Part shown: positions 1-7,020 of the stretch, one piece after another
Position numbering within the stretch: position 1 is the stretch's first letter
Layout: each line of letters begins with the position of its first letter
Program-made: the position numbers and the translations under genes
Source of the DNA: JAKFWI01 sp035549875
GTDB lineage: Bacteria > Pseudomonadota > Alphaproteobacteria > Caulobacterales > Aquidulcibacteraceae
Reading direction: 5' to 3'
DNA: 8,557 nt
Assembly: GCA_035549875.1 (NCBI GenBank)
Contig: DASZPV010000150.1
Location: 1 to 8,557 of the forward strand
The notes under the pieces: model-generated
The model's database searches: none
What the model saw: the letters and a program-made list of their open reading frames with translations, nothing else
Told to the model about the DNA's origin: nothing

Positions 1-155
1 CGGACAGCTTTCTGACCCTGCTGGACGCCCAGCGCAGTCAAGCGCAGGCTGACGCCGCCCTCGCCGCCTCCGAAGCGCAGACCGTGAGCAAGCAGATCAC
101 CCTGTTCAAGGCCCTAGGCGGCGGCTGGCGCGAAGCCCCGCCGGTGAAGCGTTAG
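1..155 (+). CDS. C-terminal end of NodT/TolC-family RND efflux outer-membrane lipoprotein (5' truncated by window)
   Basis: Only the last 50 codons are present (frame starting at base 3, TAG at 153-155). The peptide reads DSFLTLLDAQRS, then an Ala/Gln-rich helix, and ends ITLFKALGGGW plus a short tail. The pairing of an 'LLDAQR' helix with a terminal 'L-KALGGGW' is the typical C-terminus of the NodT branch of OprM/TolC outer-membrane factors, trimeric channels that carry drugs or metals out through the outer membrane with an RND pump and a periplasmic adaptor. The pump and adaptor genes would be expected to the left, outside the window. Weak inverted repeats follow the stop (AAGCG 147-151 with CGCTT 182-186, CCCG 156-159 with CGGG 176-179) ahead of TTTT at 193-196, so transcription may end here, but the stem is poor. 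The family call rests on a short fragment. Confidence 0.72.
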   Translation, partial: DSFLTLLDAQRSQAQADAALAASEAQTVSKQITLFKALGGGWREAPPVKR

Positions 156-367
156 CCCGTCTCGCTCAACTCAATCGGGGGCGCTTAAGGGATTTTAACC
201 ATCTGCGCTGGTCCCGCGTGTGCGCGTGTGAATGAGGATCAGCACCGCCTCTAATCCAGGCCTGAGGAGCGTTCAGCGCGGATCGCAAACAATTCAACAC
301 GTTTCTTTAGACGCCCTTTACACGCTGGGTCCACGGTAAAAGGGAGTGTGGGGGCCGGAGGGCCCTG
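156..367. other. Gene-free spacer before the decayed signalling locus
   Basis: About 210 bases without a convincing reading frame on either strand. The left end holds the weak possible terminator of the efflux gene. The right end holds a G-rich stretch and the ribosome binding site of the next reading frame. I see no convincing sigma-70 promoter, tRNA or mobile-element end here. Confidence 0.5.
352..365 (+). promoter_or_regulatory. Shine-Dalgarno inside a small GC hairpin before the GTG at 368
   Basis: GGAGGG at 357-362 lies five bases before the GTG at 368, a strong ribosome binding site by spacing and sequence. The same bases sit in a short inverted repeat, GGGCC (352-356) and GGCCC (361-365) around a four-base GGAG loop, which could partly hide the site in the mRNA. 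The repeat is seen directly; any effect on translation is inference. The site supports the idea that the receiver fragment downstream was once a real gene start. Confidence 0.4.
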
Positions 368-990
368 GTGAATTTAAGCGACCGAACAATTGAGGCTGCC
401 GCGCCGCCGCTGGGCACGCTTCCGCGGAACTTGCCAGAGCCGGCACGCCGTTCAAGCACGCCGTCAATTGTGGTTCTCCTGGTTGAAGACAATATCGGCG
501 ACGCCCGGCTGACGCAGGAAGCTTTCGCCGAATCGGCGCGGCCCATTTTTTTGAGAAAATGGTGCTGGAAATACTCGACGAAACGGGGCTTGCGCCGCAT
601 TTTCTGGAGTTGGAGATAACCGAAGCGGTGCTGATCGCGCTATCGCCGCAGCATCGCGATATGATCTTACGGTTGCGGCGCATCGGCGTGAAGGTATCCC
701 TGGACGATTTTGGCGCGGGCAATTCTTCGCTGAACTATCTGAAGCGCTTCGGCGTGGACAGGATAAAGATTTCCCAGGAATTCATCGCCGAGCTGACGAC
801 CAATGCGGAGGCGGCGATCATCGTGAAAACCATCCTCGGTCTTTCACGCGAACTCGGCAACGATGCGATAGCGAAGGGCGTTGAAACGAAGGCGCAACTT
901 CATCTGCTGCAGAGCCTGGCGTGCCCCGACGTCCAGGGCTTCTATGTCTCCGCGCCTCTTACCGCCGAGGCGATTGCGCCGCTTTTGTTC
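368..990 (+). pseudogene. Remnant of a receiver-(GGDEF)-EAL c-di-GMP signalling protein, internally deleted and frameshifted
   Basis: From the GTG at 368 one frame gives a Pro/Ala-rich leader of about 33 residues, then the start of a response-regulator receiver domain (VVLLVEDNIGDARLTQEAF, residues 35-53, with the acidic E40-D41 pair). It breaks off near base 545, before the phospho-Asp, and this frame stops at 619. From about 545 the next frame encodes the C-terminal half of an EAL domain: ETGL.P.FLELEITE, then DDFGAGNSSLNYL, IKIS, AKGVET and QGFYVS..L, with homology ending near 990. EAL enzymes hydrolyse cyclic di-GMP. Here the EAL signature and the Asn-containing strand are missing, the Asp after the catalytic Lys is Ser (IKIS for IKID), and AEGVE has become AKGVE. 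The parent was probably a REC-GGDEF-EAL protein that lost its middle. A T7 tract (546-552) lies at the junction. The original domain order is inferred; the frame change is seen. Confidence 0.75.
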
Positions 991-1075
991 CCAACCTGCC
1001 GTCGGCGCTCGGCGCGCTCCCCGCGCTTTTGCCGACGCCATTATCCGACACGCTCAGCGTCCAGCCGTCCGCCCG

Positions 1076-1624
1076 AGCGTGCTACTGCAAAGCGCGCGCC
1101 GGGTGCAGTCGGAAGAAACGCGCGAGCATTTGCGCGATGCACACCAGCGCGTCATGTCTGTCGCGGCGTTGCAGAAAAAACTCGCCTCCTCACAGGCGGG
1201 TGACGTTCAGTTGCGCCTCTATCTGACCGATTTATGTAATACCATCGGCGCATCAATGATCCGCGATCACGATCAGATGACGCTCGACGTGGTGGCCGAT
1301 GACGGCCTATTTGACGCCGATGCGTCGGTCAGCCTTGGTTTGATCGTCACAGAATTGGTAGTCAACGCGCTTAAGCACGCCTTTCCCGACAAGCTGAGCG
1401 GTAAAATAAGAGTGGGCTATCTGTCCGATGGCGGTGATTGGACGCTGTCCGTGCGCGACAACGGCATCGGCATGCTGGCCAGTTCCGCCACAACGAAGCC
1501 CGGGCTGGGCACGAGCATCGTCGTCGCGCTCGCCAACCAATTGGACGCCGGCGTTCAGGTCTCCGATGCGAACCCCGTAACGATTGTCTCGATTGTCCAC
1601 CGGTCAGATACTGTCCCGCAATGA
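1076..1624 (+). pseudogene. C-terminal part of a HisKA_2/HWE-like sensor histidine kinase, H-box lost
   Basis: Recognisable homology begins at SVLLQSARRVQSEETREHL (base 1076) and continues in one open frame to TGA at 1622-1624. It includes a DAHQRVMSVAALQ helix, an N-box (ELVVNALKHAF, Glu codon at 1352, Asn at 1364), a G1 box (DNGIGM, Asp codon at 1457) and a G2 box (GLGTSIV, from 1502). These are the parts of a GHKL ATP-binding domain. The second half of the dimerisation and phosphotransfer domain is present, but the phosphoacceptor motif expected just upstream (His-Arg-Val-Ala-Asn-Ser-Leu-Gln in close relatives, from memory) is not readable. Bases 990-1075 carry scrambled traces of it in other frames. 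The open frame extends back to 881, but that part overlaps the EAL remnant in another frame and is not kinase-like. The ATPase half could still be translated, yet it lacks the His to phosphorylate, so I call it a pseudogene. It may have been the partner of the receiver protein next door. Confidence 0.65.
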
Positions 1625-1651
1625 GGGCCGACTGCTGACGTGGCGGAGCAG

Positions 1652-4600
1652 CTAACCGGCCTTCTCCGGCGGCGGTTTCCTTGCGGGCTCGAAAATCCGC
1701 CGCAAAATGCCCGGCGTGATCGCTGAAAGCGGGTTGACGCCGACGCGCGGATTTTGGGAATCGCCATGCACCGAATAGGTGATGCCGAATATGCCCTCCC
1801 CGCGGCGCGACACCAGCAGATCGCCAAGGATTGGCAAATTGCCGAGAAACGAATTGAGCCCATAGGACGGCACCAGCACGCCGTCGATATCCAGCGCGCC
1901 CGATGAAAGGTTCACGGCGCCCTTTGCGGTGATCCCCAGCGACGGCCCGGCGGCGCGGCAATCGGTCAACATGAGCTTACCGTCAGCCATCGTCATCGGC
2001 GCGTCGAGATCGGTGAAGCTGATGCCCTGCCCGTTCAGCGTCTCCACCATGCCTGTCAGCGAAGCCACGGACGACAGCAGATGCGCCATCGCCGGCACTT
2101 TCGAGACAAGGAAGGTCCTGGCCTTGACGTTGATCACCGCTGTCGGATTTTCTCCGAACGTCCAGAGGCCCGTCGCTTCGACCTTGCCGCCTTTAACGTT
2201 GTCCACGCCGACGATCGCCCGCGCCGCGAAACCGGCGTCCTCGGATTTGAGATATAACTTGCCCGCGCCGCCGCCAGCCGCTGGGGTTATCGCCAGATCG
2301 AAAGGCTTGCCTTGCGGATCGAGGCCGGCGACGAGCAAACGGCGCAACGCCAGGCCGTCCGAGCCAAACACGAGCTGCCCTTTGTTCAGGTCGGCTTCGC
2401 TGCGGAAGCGTAACCGGTCCACGTCGGCGGTGATTACATAATTGGGAGAAAGGGCGCCGGGTTTTGCCGTGTAGCCGCGCACGGTGGCCAGCATCTGATC
2501 GGCCGTCGGAGCCTTCGGCGGCTCGGGCGCGAAAAACGTTCCGATATTAAGAAATGCCCCTTTTACATTGGCCTGTAGCGTTCCCGCCTCATCGCGCCGC
2601 GCCGAAACCGATCCATCAAAAGCGCCGGGCAAAAACGCCTGCGGCAGATTGGCTTCGATCAGATCGCCCTCTTTCGCCACGCGCGCCTGCCCGTTGACGT
2701 TTACGCCGCCCCCGCGCGCTTCCATCCCCGTCATGAGCAATGAGGCATCGGGCTGGCGCACGACCGAAAACTTCAGGGTCGCGGGCGCGCCTGGCGCTTT
2801 TTTCCAGAAGCCTTTTTCGATGTTGACGGCGGCGGCTGCGAAATCGAGTTTCACATCGCCGCGGTTGATATCCAGCCCTACGCCGGTTGAACGCGCCTCG
2901 ACCAGCACAGGCCCTGACGCGTATTTTAGAATCGGAAATCCGAGGCTGATTATATCGTCGGCGTCGAGCCTGCCTTTTAGCGTGACAGTGCTCGGATTTT
3001 CTTTTGCGCGAACTTTTTCCGTCCAAACGAGATCGGCGGTCGAGCGCGCCAGCGCCATGGGCCCCGACAGCGTCAGCGCGTTATCGTCGCCGAGAACGCG
3101 CAGCTTCCAGTTGGAAATCGCGTAATCGCCGTTCTTGGCTGTAGCGCCGACGTTTTCGAAACGCCCATCGACGGAAAATTGCGTCGAGTCGCCGGGCATG
3201 CCCGCGCCCAGCGGCCGGCGAATGGCGAAGTCCGCCTCGCCCTTGCCCACAATGCTGGCCGGATCGAACGGCAGGCGTGCGTCGAGGCCTATCGGCGCCT
3301 CGCGCAAAAGGTTGACGATGCTCTTTGCGCTGCCAGTGGCGTGCGCCTGATAAGTCGCCACCGCGCCTGCGGGAAAGAGGCGCGGCAGCGTCACTTTCCC
3401 GGTTGTTAGAGCAATATCGCCGATCGTTCCCTTGACGACATCGGCGTGGAACGAATTGCCGCGTAATTCGGCGCGCCCTTGAGCGCCGGTAATGTTGGTC
3501 ATTTTCTCGATGTAGTTGACGCCAGCTTGCTCAAAATCGAACGCCAGACTCAGTTTGTCGTCCGGCAGCGCGCCAGAAGCCAGATCGCTCGGCTTGAAAT
3601 CGACATGCAGCGCCAGATTGGAAAGACGTCCGCTTTTCAGCGAGTCGGCGCACCAGGCGCGGGCGTCATGGCCAAGGTTGATCGGCCAGTATCGTACGAT
3701 GGTCTGCGGCGCGAGCGCGCCGGACATGTCTCCGTCCAGCTTCATCCCGGCGCGCACCATGCCGGCGCCGTCCGCGCCCCAGAACACACGCCCCGCCACG
3801 CGCAAGCGGGCCTGATCGATATTGGCTTCGAACTTCTCGATCTCGATCGCCGATTGCTCGGGACGCAAAACCCCCGCGGCGACTACGCCATCGATGGCTA
3901 GCGGCCCCGAAAATGCGCCGGGCATCTGAAAATCGATGTGCTGCGCCACGACCTCGTATCGCGCCGGCGCGGCCGGGTTCTCGGCGAACAGGGCCGAGGC
4001 ATGTTCCAGTTTCGCCTGGCCGCGCAGTTTGGTTTGTGCGCCGGCCAACGCGACTTCGGTTACGTAAAGCGTGTCCTGGCCCAGATCGTAGCGCCCGGCG
4101 AGCTTGCCGCCGCTGAGCGCCAAAGTGCCGCCGCCAAGCGCAAGTTGCCCCGCGCCGATCTGCAAATCGCCGTCGAGTTTTTTGACGCCGGTCTTACGAT
4201 CCAACGCTGCGGCTACCTTGAGAGTAAGGGGGGTGCTGAGCCCGGCCAGCGGCGCGAGGTTCGGCGCCAGAGCCTGCGGCCGCGCGCCAGTGATGGTCAG
4301 GTCAATCGTGGCCGCAGCGAAACTGGTGTCGGTGTTGATCACCGCCGTGAACGGCGCCGGCCCTTGCGGGCTGTTCAAACTGGCGCTGGCCATGAACGAC
4401 AGATTCGATTTGCTGCGCCTTAGATTGAACGCCGCATCGTCGCCGACCCAGCGCGCGCCGCCAGCTTCATCGATCAGGGTGAGCCGCGCTCGCTCAATGC
4501 TTATGACCCGCAGAGAGCCGCCTGGCCCGACCGGGCGAAACGCGGCGGCTAACCCGTCAAGCAGGCGGTTCACCCGCGTCTGAAGCGGCTCTTGGGTCGT

Positions 4601-5065
4601 CTTGGGAGGCGGAAGCACGATATCGGGCGCCGCCCCAGGGGGGCCAAACACGATCTGCGCCCCGCCGCCGCGCATCGCGGTAACCGTTACGTCGCCGCCG
4701 ATGAAATCGGCCTCGACCACGGCCACCTTGCCGATCAGCAGCCGTTCAGGCGCGAGGCCGATCATCACCTCGCGCGACTGGCTCAGCACCTTGCCGCCGC
4801 TATCGAGCGCCCGCACGCCGGTGGCGCGCAATTGCAGGGCGCCGCCACCCCGGCCGAGCGCGAGTTCGATGTGATCGATCGTCACCGGGCGCCCGCCGCG
4901 CACTTCCGAGAGTTGGGCTTCGATGTGCTGCTTTACGCTGGCAAGTTCGATCGGACCGGCCGCGAGGCGCCAGTACAGCAATCCAACGCCAAGTCCGAGC
5001 GTCGCCAGGAGGCCTACAAAGACCTCCAGCGCCAGGACCGTCGATCGCTGGATCACACGCCTCAT
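1652..5065 (-). CDS. AsmA-like / YhdP-family inner-membrane-anchored envelope protein
   Basis: This 1137-residue protein has an N-terminal RR-containing cytoplasmic stub and one transmembrane segment at about residues 9-31. A very long periplasmic part follows, made of repeated short beta-strand units with few Cys, as expected for a beta-groove protein. The C-terminal 170 residues (about 960-1130) carry the AsmA_2-type block: VSKVPAMAHLLSSV, then GISFTDLDAPMTM, LPILGDLLVSRRGEGIFGI, and G.SQNPRVGVNPLSAITPG. Family knowledge: YhdP, TamB and YdbH of E. coli bridge the envelope and move phospholipids toward the outer membrane; E. coli YhdP is somewhat longer (about 1266 aa). The ATG at 5063-5065 is favoured because GGAG lies 11 bases upstream and the membrane anchor follows directly. 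The gene is divergent from the peroxiredoxin gene with a 54-bp gap and converges on the kinase remnant, 27 bases from its stop. Lipid transport is inferred from the family; no substrate can be read from the sequence. Confidence 0.85.
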   Translation of the reverse strand: MRRVIQRSTVLALEVFVGLLATLGLGVGLLYWRLAAGPIELASVKQHIEAQLSEVRGGRPVTIDHIELALGRGGGALQLRATGVRALDSGGKVLSQSREVMIGLAPERLLIGKVAVVEADFIGGDVTVTAMRGGGAQIVFGPPGAAPDIVLPPPKTTQEPLQTRVNRLLDGLAAAFRPVGPGGSLRVISIERARLTLIDEAGGARWVGDDAAFNLRRSKSNLSFMASASLNSPQGPAPFTAVINTDTSFAAATIDLTITGARPQALAPNLAPLAGLSTPLTLKVAAALDRKTGVKKLDGDLQIGAGQLALGGGTLALSGGKLAGRYDLGQDTLYVTEVALAGAQTKLRGQAKLEHASALFAENPAAPARYEVVAQHIDFQMPGAFSGPLAIDGVVAAGVLRPEQSAIEIEKFEANIDQARLRVAGRVFWGADGAGMVRAGMKLDGDMSGALAPQTIVRYWPINLGHDARAWCADSLKSGRLSNLALHVDFKPSDLASGALPDDKLSLAFDFEQAGVNYIEKMTNITGAQGRAELRGNSFHADVVKGTIGDIALTTGKVTLPRLFPAGAVATYQAHATGSAKSIVNLLREAPIGLDARLPFDPASIVGKGEADFAIRRPLGAGMPGDSTQFSVDGRFENVGATAKNGDYAISNWKLRVLGDDNALTLSGPMALARSTADLVWTEKVRAKENPSTVTLKGRLDADDIISLGFPILKYASGPVLVEARSTGVGLDINRGDVKLDFAAAAVNIEKGFWKKAPGAPATLKFSVVRQPDASLLMTGMEARGGGVNVNGQARVAKEGDLIEANLPQAFLPGAFDGSVSARRDEAGTLQANVKGAFLNIGTFFAPEPPKAPTADQMLATVRGYTAKPGALSPNYVITADVDRLRFRSEADLNKGQLVFGSDGLALRRLLVAGLDPQGKPFDLAITPAAGGGAGKLYLKSEDAGFAARAIVGVDNVKGGKVEATGLWTFGENPTAVINVKARTFLVSKVPAMAHLLSSVASLTGMVETLNGQGISFTDLDAPMTMADGKLMLTDCRAAGPSLGITAKGAVNLSSGALDIDGVLVPSYGLNSFLGNLPILGDLLVSRRGEGIFGITYSVHGDSQNPRVGVNPLSAITPGILRRIFEPARKPPPEKAG

Positions 5066-5119
5066 TGGCGTATCGGCTCCGCCCTAGACAGCGCTCGCGC
5101 GCTTTGCGACGACATCGGC
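5066..5119. promoter_or_regulatory. Shared divergent promoter region between the AsmA-like and peroxiredoxin genes
   Basis: Both genes must start transcription within or beyond this 54-bp gap, so their promoters probably overlap each other or the coding regions. A small inverted repeat, AGCGC at 5090-5094 and GCGCT at 5099-5103 with a four-base centre, sits in the gap and could be an operator. I cannot pick convincing -35 and -10 hexamers on either strand. The region is supported by gene layout, not by recognised promoter motifs. Confidence 0.4.
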
Positions 5120-5593
5120 ATGCCCGACCTTAAACCCGGCGACCGCGCCCCCGCCTTCGCCCTGCCGACTGACGATGGCGGACGGGCGACCTTGTCCAAA
5201 CTGAAGGGCAAACGCGTCGTACTCTATTTCTATCCGAAGGATGATACCTCAGGCTGTACTCAGGAAGCCCTAAATTTCAGCGCCAAGACCAAAGAATTCG
5301 CCAAAGCAGGCGTAGTGATTATCGGGGTTTCCAAAGACTCCGTCGCAAGTCATCAGAAATTCAAGGCGAAACATGGGCTCGGCGTCATTCTCGCTGCCGA
5401 TGAGGACGGATCTGTATGCGAGCGCTATGGGGTTTGGGTCGAAAAAAACATGTATGGCCGCAAATACATGGGCATTGAACGCGCTACGTTCCTCATCGGG
5501 TCAAATGGCAAGATACAGGCTGTCTGGCGAAAGGTTAAAGTGCCAGGTCACGTCGAACTGGTCTTAACCGAGGTTAACAAGGCGGAGAACTAG
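5120..5593 (+). CDS. bcp: Bcp/PrxQ-type thiol peroxidase (peroxiredoxin)
   Basis: This 157-residue cytosolic peroxiredoxin reduces hydrogen peroxide and organic hydroperoxides. The active site is FYPKDDTSGCT, with Thr43 and peroxidatic Cys46 in the T-x-x-C motif, plus the conserved Arg121 in ERATFLI. The whole family core is present: the 'PGDRAPAFALP' entry, the GKRVVLYFYP strand, and the 'YGVWVEK..YGRKYMG' region. E. coli Bcp has its resolving Cys five residues after the peroxidatic one; here that position is Leu51. The only other Cys is Cys100 (GSVCERYGVW), matching the third Cys of E. coli Bcp, so the enzyme is either 1-Cys or uses Cys100. The Leu at 51 is, from memory, common in alphaproteobacterial members. 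The start at 5120 is chosen because the domain begins right there. The open frame runs further upstream but only as the antisense of the AsmA-like gene. No good Shine-Dalgarno is visible. Confidence 0.93.
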   Translation: MPDLKPGDRAPAFALPTDDGGRATLSKLKGKRVVLYFYPKDDTSGCTQEALNFSAKTKEFAKAGVVIIGVSKDSVASHQKFKAKHGLGVILAADEDGSVCERYGVWVEKNMYGRKYMGIERATFLIGSNGKIQAVWRKVKVPGHVELVLTEVNKAEN

Positions 5594-5626
5594 ATTAACG
5601 TTAACCTGATTTTTCTGCGATTAACC
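5564..5626. promoter_or_regulatory. Cluster of TTAAC boxes at the end of bcp and in the leader of the M23 gene
   Basis: TTAAC starts at 5564, 5574, 5595, 5601 and 5621, five times in 63 bases of otherwise GC-rich DNA. Two copies form a perfect inverted repeat (TTAACC GA GGTTAA, 5564-5577) and two form the palindrome TTAACGTTAA (5595-5604). TTAA half sites are the core of binding sites for the alphaproteobacterial cell-cycle regulator CtrA (TTAA-N7-TTAA). However, no pair here has the required 11-base start-to-start distance; the nearest is 10. The cluster is seen directly and binding by CtrA or any other factor is inference. Confidence 0.35.
5571..5614 (+). terminator. Possible weak terminator after bcp
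   Basis: AGGTTAAC (5571-5578) and GTTAACCT (5600-5607) are perfect eight-base inverted arms around 21 bases, followed by GA and five T (5610-5614). The stem is AT-rich and the loop is long, so it would be a weak intrinsic terminator. The same bases are part of the TTAAC cluster and may instead be protein-binding DNA. Confidence 0.3.
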
Positions 5627-5683
5627 TGTTTTGTGTTGCTGATTACCAGAATTCATGGCATTGATCATGCTTAGCAGGAACTG

Positions 5684-5733
5684 AACGAATTATCGCTTTG
5701 GGGCGCCACACACTGTTGCAAAGCGTGTTCGTT
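5684..5733 (+). repeat. Imperfect inverted repeat in the leader of the M23-bactofilin operon
   Basis: Outer arms AACGAA (5684-5689) and TTCGTT (5728-5733) and inner arms CGCTTTG (5694-5700) and CAAAGCG (5719-5725) are both perfect complements. They are separated by a 4-by-2-base internal bulge and enclose an 18-base loop. That makes 13 paired positions in the stretch 60-110 bases before the M23 start. It could be an operator for a dimeric regulator or an mRNA stem. No T-run follows, so it is not an intrinsic terminator. Confidence 0.4.
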
Positions 5734-5790
5734 TAAGGTTGGAATAGCTTCGGGTCGGGGCGATCGGAAACTGCAGGCGGGCGGTTGCGA

Positions 5791-7020
5791 ATGAGCCAGT
5801 TTGGTACGCGGGCGCGGGCTTTTTTCGATCGGGTGTTCCCCGAGCGGCAAATCTATCATCGAAGTGGCGGCACAGTTCGCTACGTGGCGCTTTCGCCGTC
5901 CAAGCAGGCCCTGCTGGCGCTCGGCGCCGTAGGCGTCGCCGGCTGGTGTTCATACGCCTCAGTCAACGTCTTGATGCGGGGGCAGATTTTATCCTCGCAG
6001 ACCGATGAATCGTCTCGCCTGGAGGCCAAATACAAGCGCTGGCTGTCCGAAGCGCGCGCGCGCGAATCCGCCGCGCAAGCGCAATTGAAAGAGCGTACCG
6101 AGACTTTCAACAAGGCGACCGTTGAATTCGAGCGGCGTCATGAGACGCTGAAGCTGCTTTTGGACTTCGCCGGCGGCTCCAACGTCGTGGCCGACACCCG
6201 CCCGGTGGAGCGCGACGGCGCCAAGCTGCTGGTTCAGGCTTCGATCGAGGAAGCCGAACCACGCGTTTCCCGCGAGTGGGACGAACCGGCCTACAAAGTG
6301 CAAACCGTCGGCTTCAAAGCGCGCGTCGATAAGCTGAAGAACGAACAGACGGCGTTCCTTTCCGCCGCCGAGGAAGCCGCCGTCTCCCGCAGCGAAGAAA
6401 TTCAGGGCGTGCTCCGCGCCACCGGCGTGGGCTATGCCCGCCTCGTGGACGATGCCGCGAACCAGGGCGGTCCGCTCGTTCCAATCGATCTTTCCACTGT
6501 GCTCGGCCAGGAAGGCCAGGTTGATCCGGCATTTTCCGACCGGGTGAAACAGGTTGCCGCTCGTGTTGCAGAGGCCCGCCGGCTGGACGCCATCGCCGGC
6601 GCGACGCCGCTCAATCCGCCGCTCGCCGTCGAATTCCGCGAAACGAGCGGTTACGGCCCGCGCGTGGATCCGTTTACCCGTCGCGGCAGCTTCCACGCGG
6701 GGCTCGACATGGCCGCGTTTGAACGCGCGCCGGTCGTGGCGACATCGCCGGGCGTCGTTTCGTTCGCCGGCGTGCGTTCGGGCTACGGAAATTGCGTTGA
6801 AATCGATCATGGGCACGGTTTCAAGACGCGGTACGGCCACTTGAGAGATATTCAGGTGGTCAAGGGGGAGCGCGTGGCTATTGGCCAGCGCGTCGGCTCG
6901 ATGGGATCTACGGGGCGCAGCACAGGTACACACCTTCATTACGAAGTGTGGTATAGAGGCATGTCCTATGACCCCATCAAATTCCTAAGAGCTGGCGCAC
7001 ATGTTCACGAACAAGGCTAA
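5791..7020 (+). CDS. Membrane-anchored M23 (LytM) peptidoglycan endopeptidase with coiled-coil stalk
   Basis: This 409-residue bitopic protein has a basic cytoplasmic N-terminus (residues 1-35, including VRYVALSPSKQ) and one transmembrane helix at about 36-61. A charged Ala/Glu/Arg-rich coiled coil runs at about 72-125, with further helices at about 175-265, then a C-terminal M23 zinc peptidase domain (about 283-400). All catalytic residues are visible: H302 and D306 in HAGLD, H350 in RYGHL, and H381 and H383 in HLHYEV. The enzyme should therefore cleave peptidoglycan cross-links in the periplasm. The bactofilin gene overlaps its last 20 bases. M23 peptidases paired with bactofilins (for example LmdC with BacA in Hyphomonas neptunium) localise growth and shape cells, with the cytoplasmic tail contacting the bactofilin; the same role is inferred here. 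The ATG at 5791 is preferred over an in-frame TTG at 5785. GGCGGGCGG lies just upstream of both. Confidence 0.92.
   Translation: MSQFGTRARAFFDRVFPERQIYHRSGGTVRYVALSPSKQALLALGAVGVAGWCSYASVNVLMRGQILSSQTDESSRLEAKYKRWLSEARARESAAQAQLKERTETFNKATVEFERRHETLKLLLDFAGGSNVVADTRPVERDGAKLLVQASIEEAEPRVSREWDEPAYKVQTVGFKARVDKLKNEQTAFLSAAEEAAVSRSEEIQGVLRATGVGYARLVDDAANQGGPLVPIDLSTVLGQEGQVDPAFSDRVKQVAARVAEARRLDAIAGATPLNPPLAVEFRETSGYGPRVDPFTRRGSFHAGLDMAAFERAPVVATSPGVVSFAGVRSGYGNCVEIDHGHGFKTRYGHLRDIQVVKGERVAIGQRVGSMGSTGRSTGTHLHYEVWYRGMSYDPIKFLRAGAHVHEQG

Noticed and set aside
1929..4583. Several plus-strand open frames of 67-185 codons
   Set aside because: All lie antisense to the AsmA-like gene, lack ribosome sites and recognisable domains, and are rich in Arg, Ala, Ser and Pro as expected for shadow frames.
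4592..5119. Long upstream extension of the peroxiredoxin reading frame
   Set aside because: It is antisense to the N-terminal part of the AsmA-like gene, has no peroxiredoxin character, and the domain starts exactly at the ATG at 5120.
5564..5578. Canonical CtrA full site (TTAA-N7-TTAAC)
   Set aside because: The two boxes are 10 bases apart start to start, giving a six-base gap and not seven, so only a cluster of half sites is reported.
5785..5790. TTG start for the M23 gene two codons earlier
   Set aside because: The ATG at 5791 is a better start codon with an acceptable purine-rich stretch upstream. The difference is only two residues.
5989..6939. Minus-strand open frame of 316 codons inside the M23 gene
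   Set aside because: It is fully antisense to a complete M23 peptidase with all active-site residues and shows no domain of its own.
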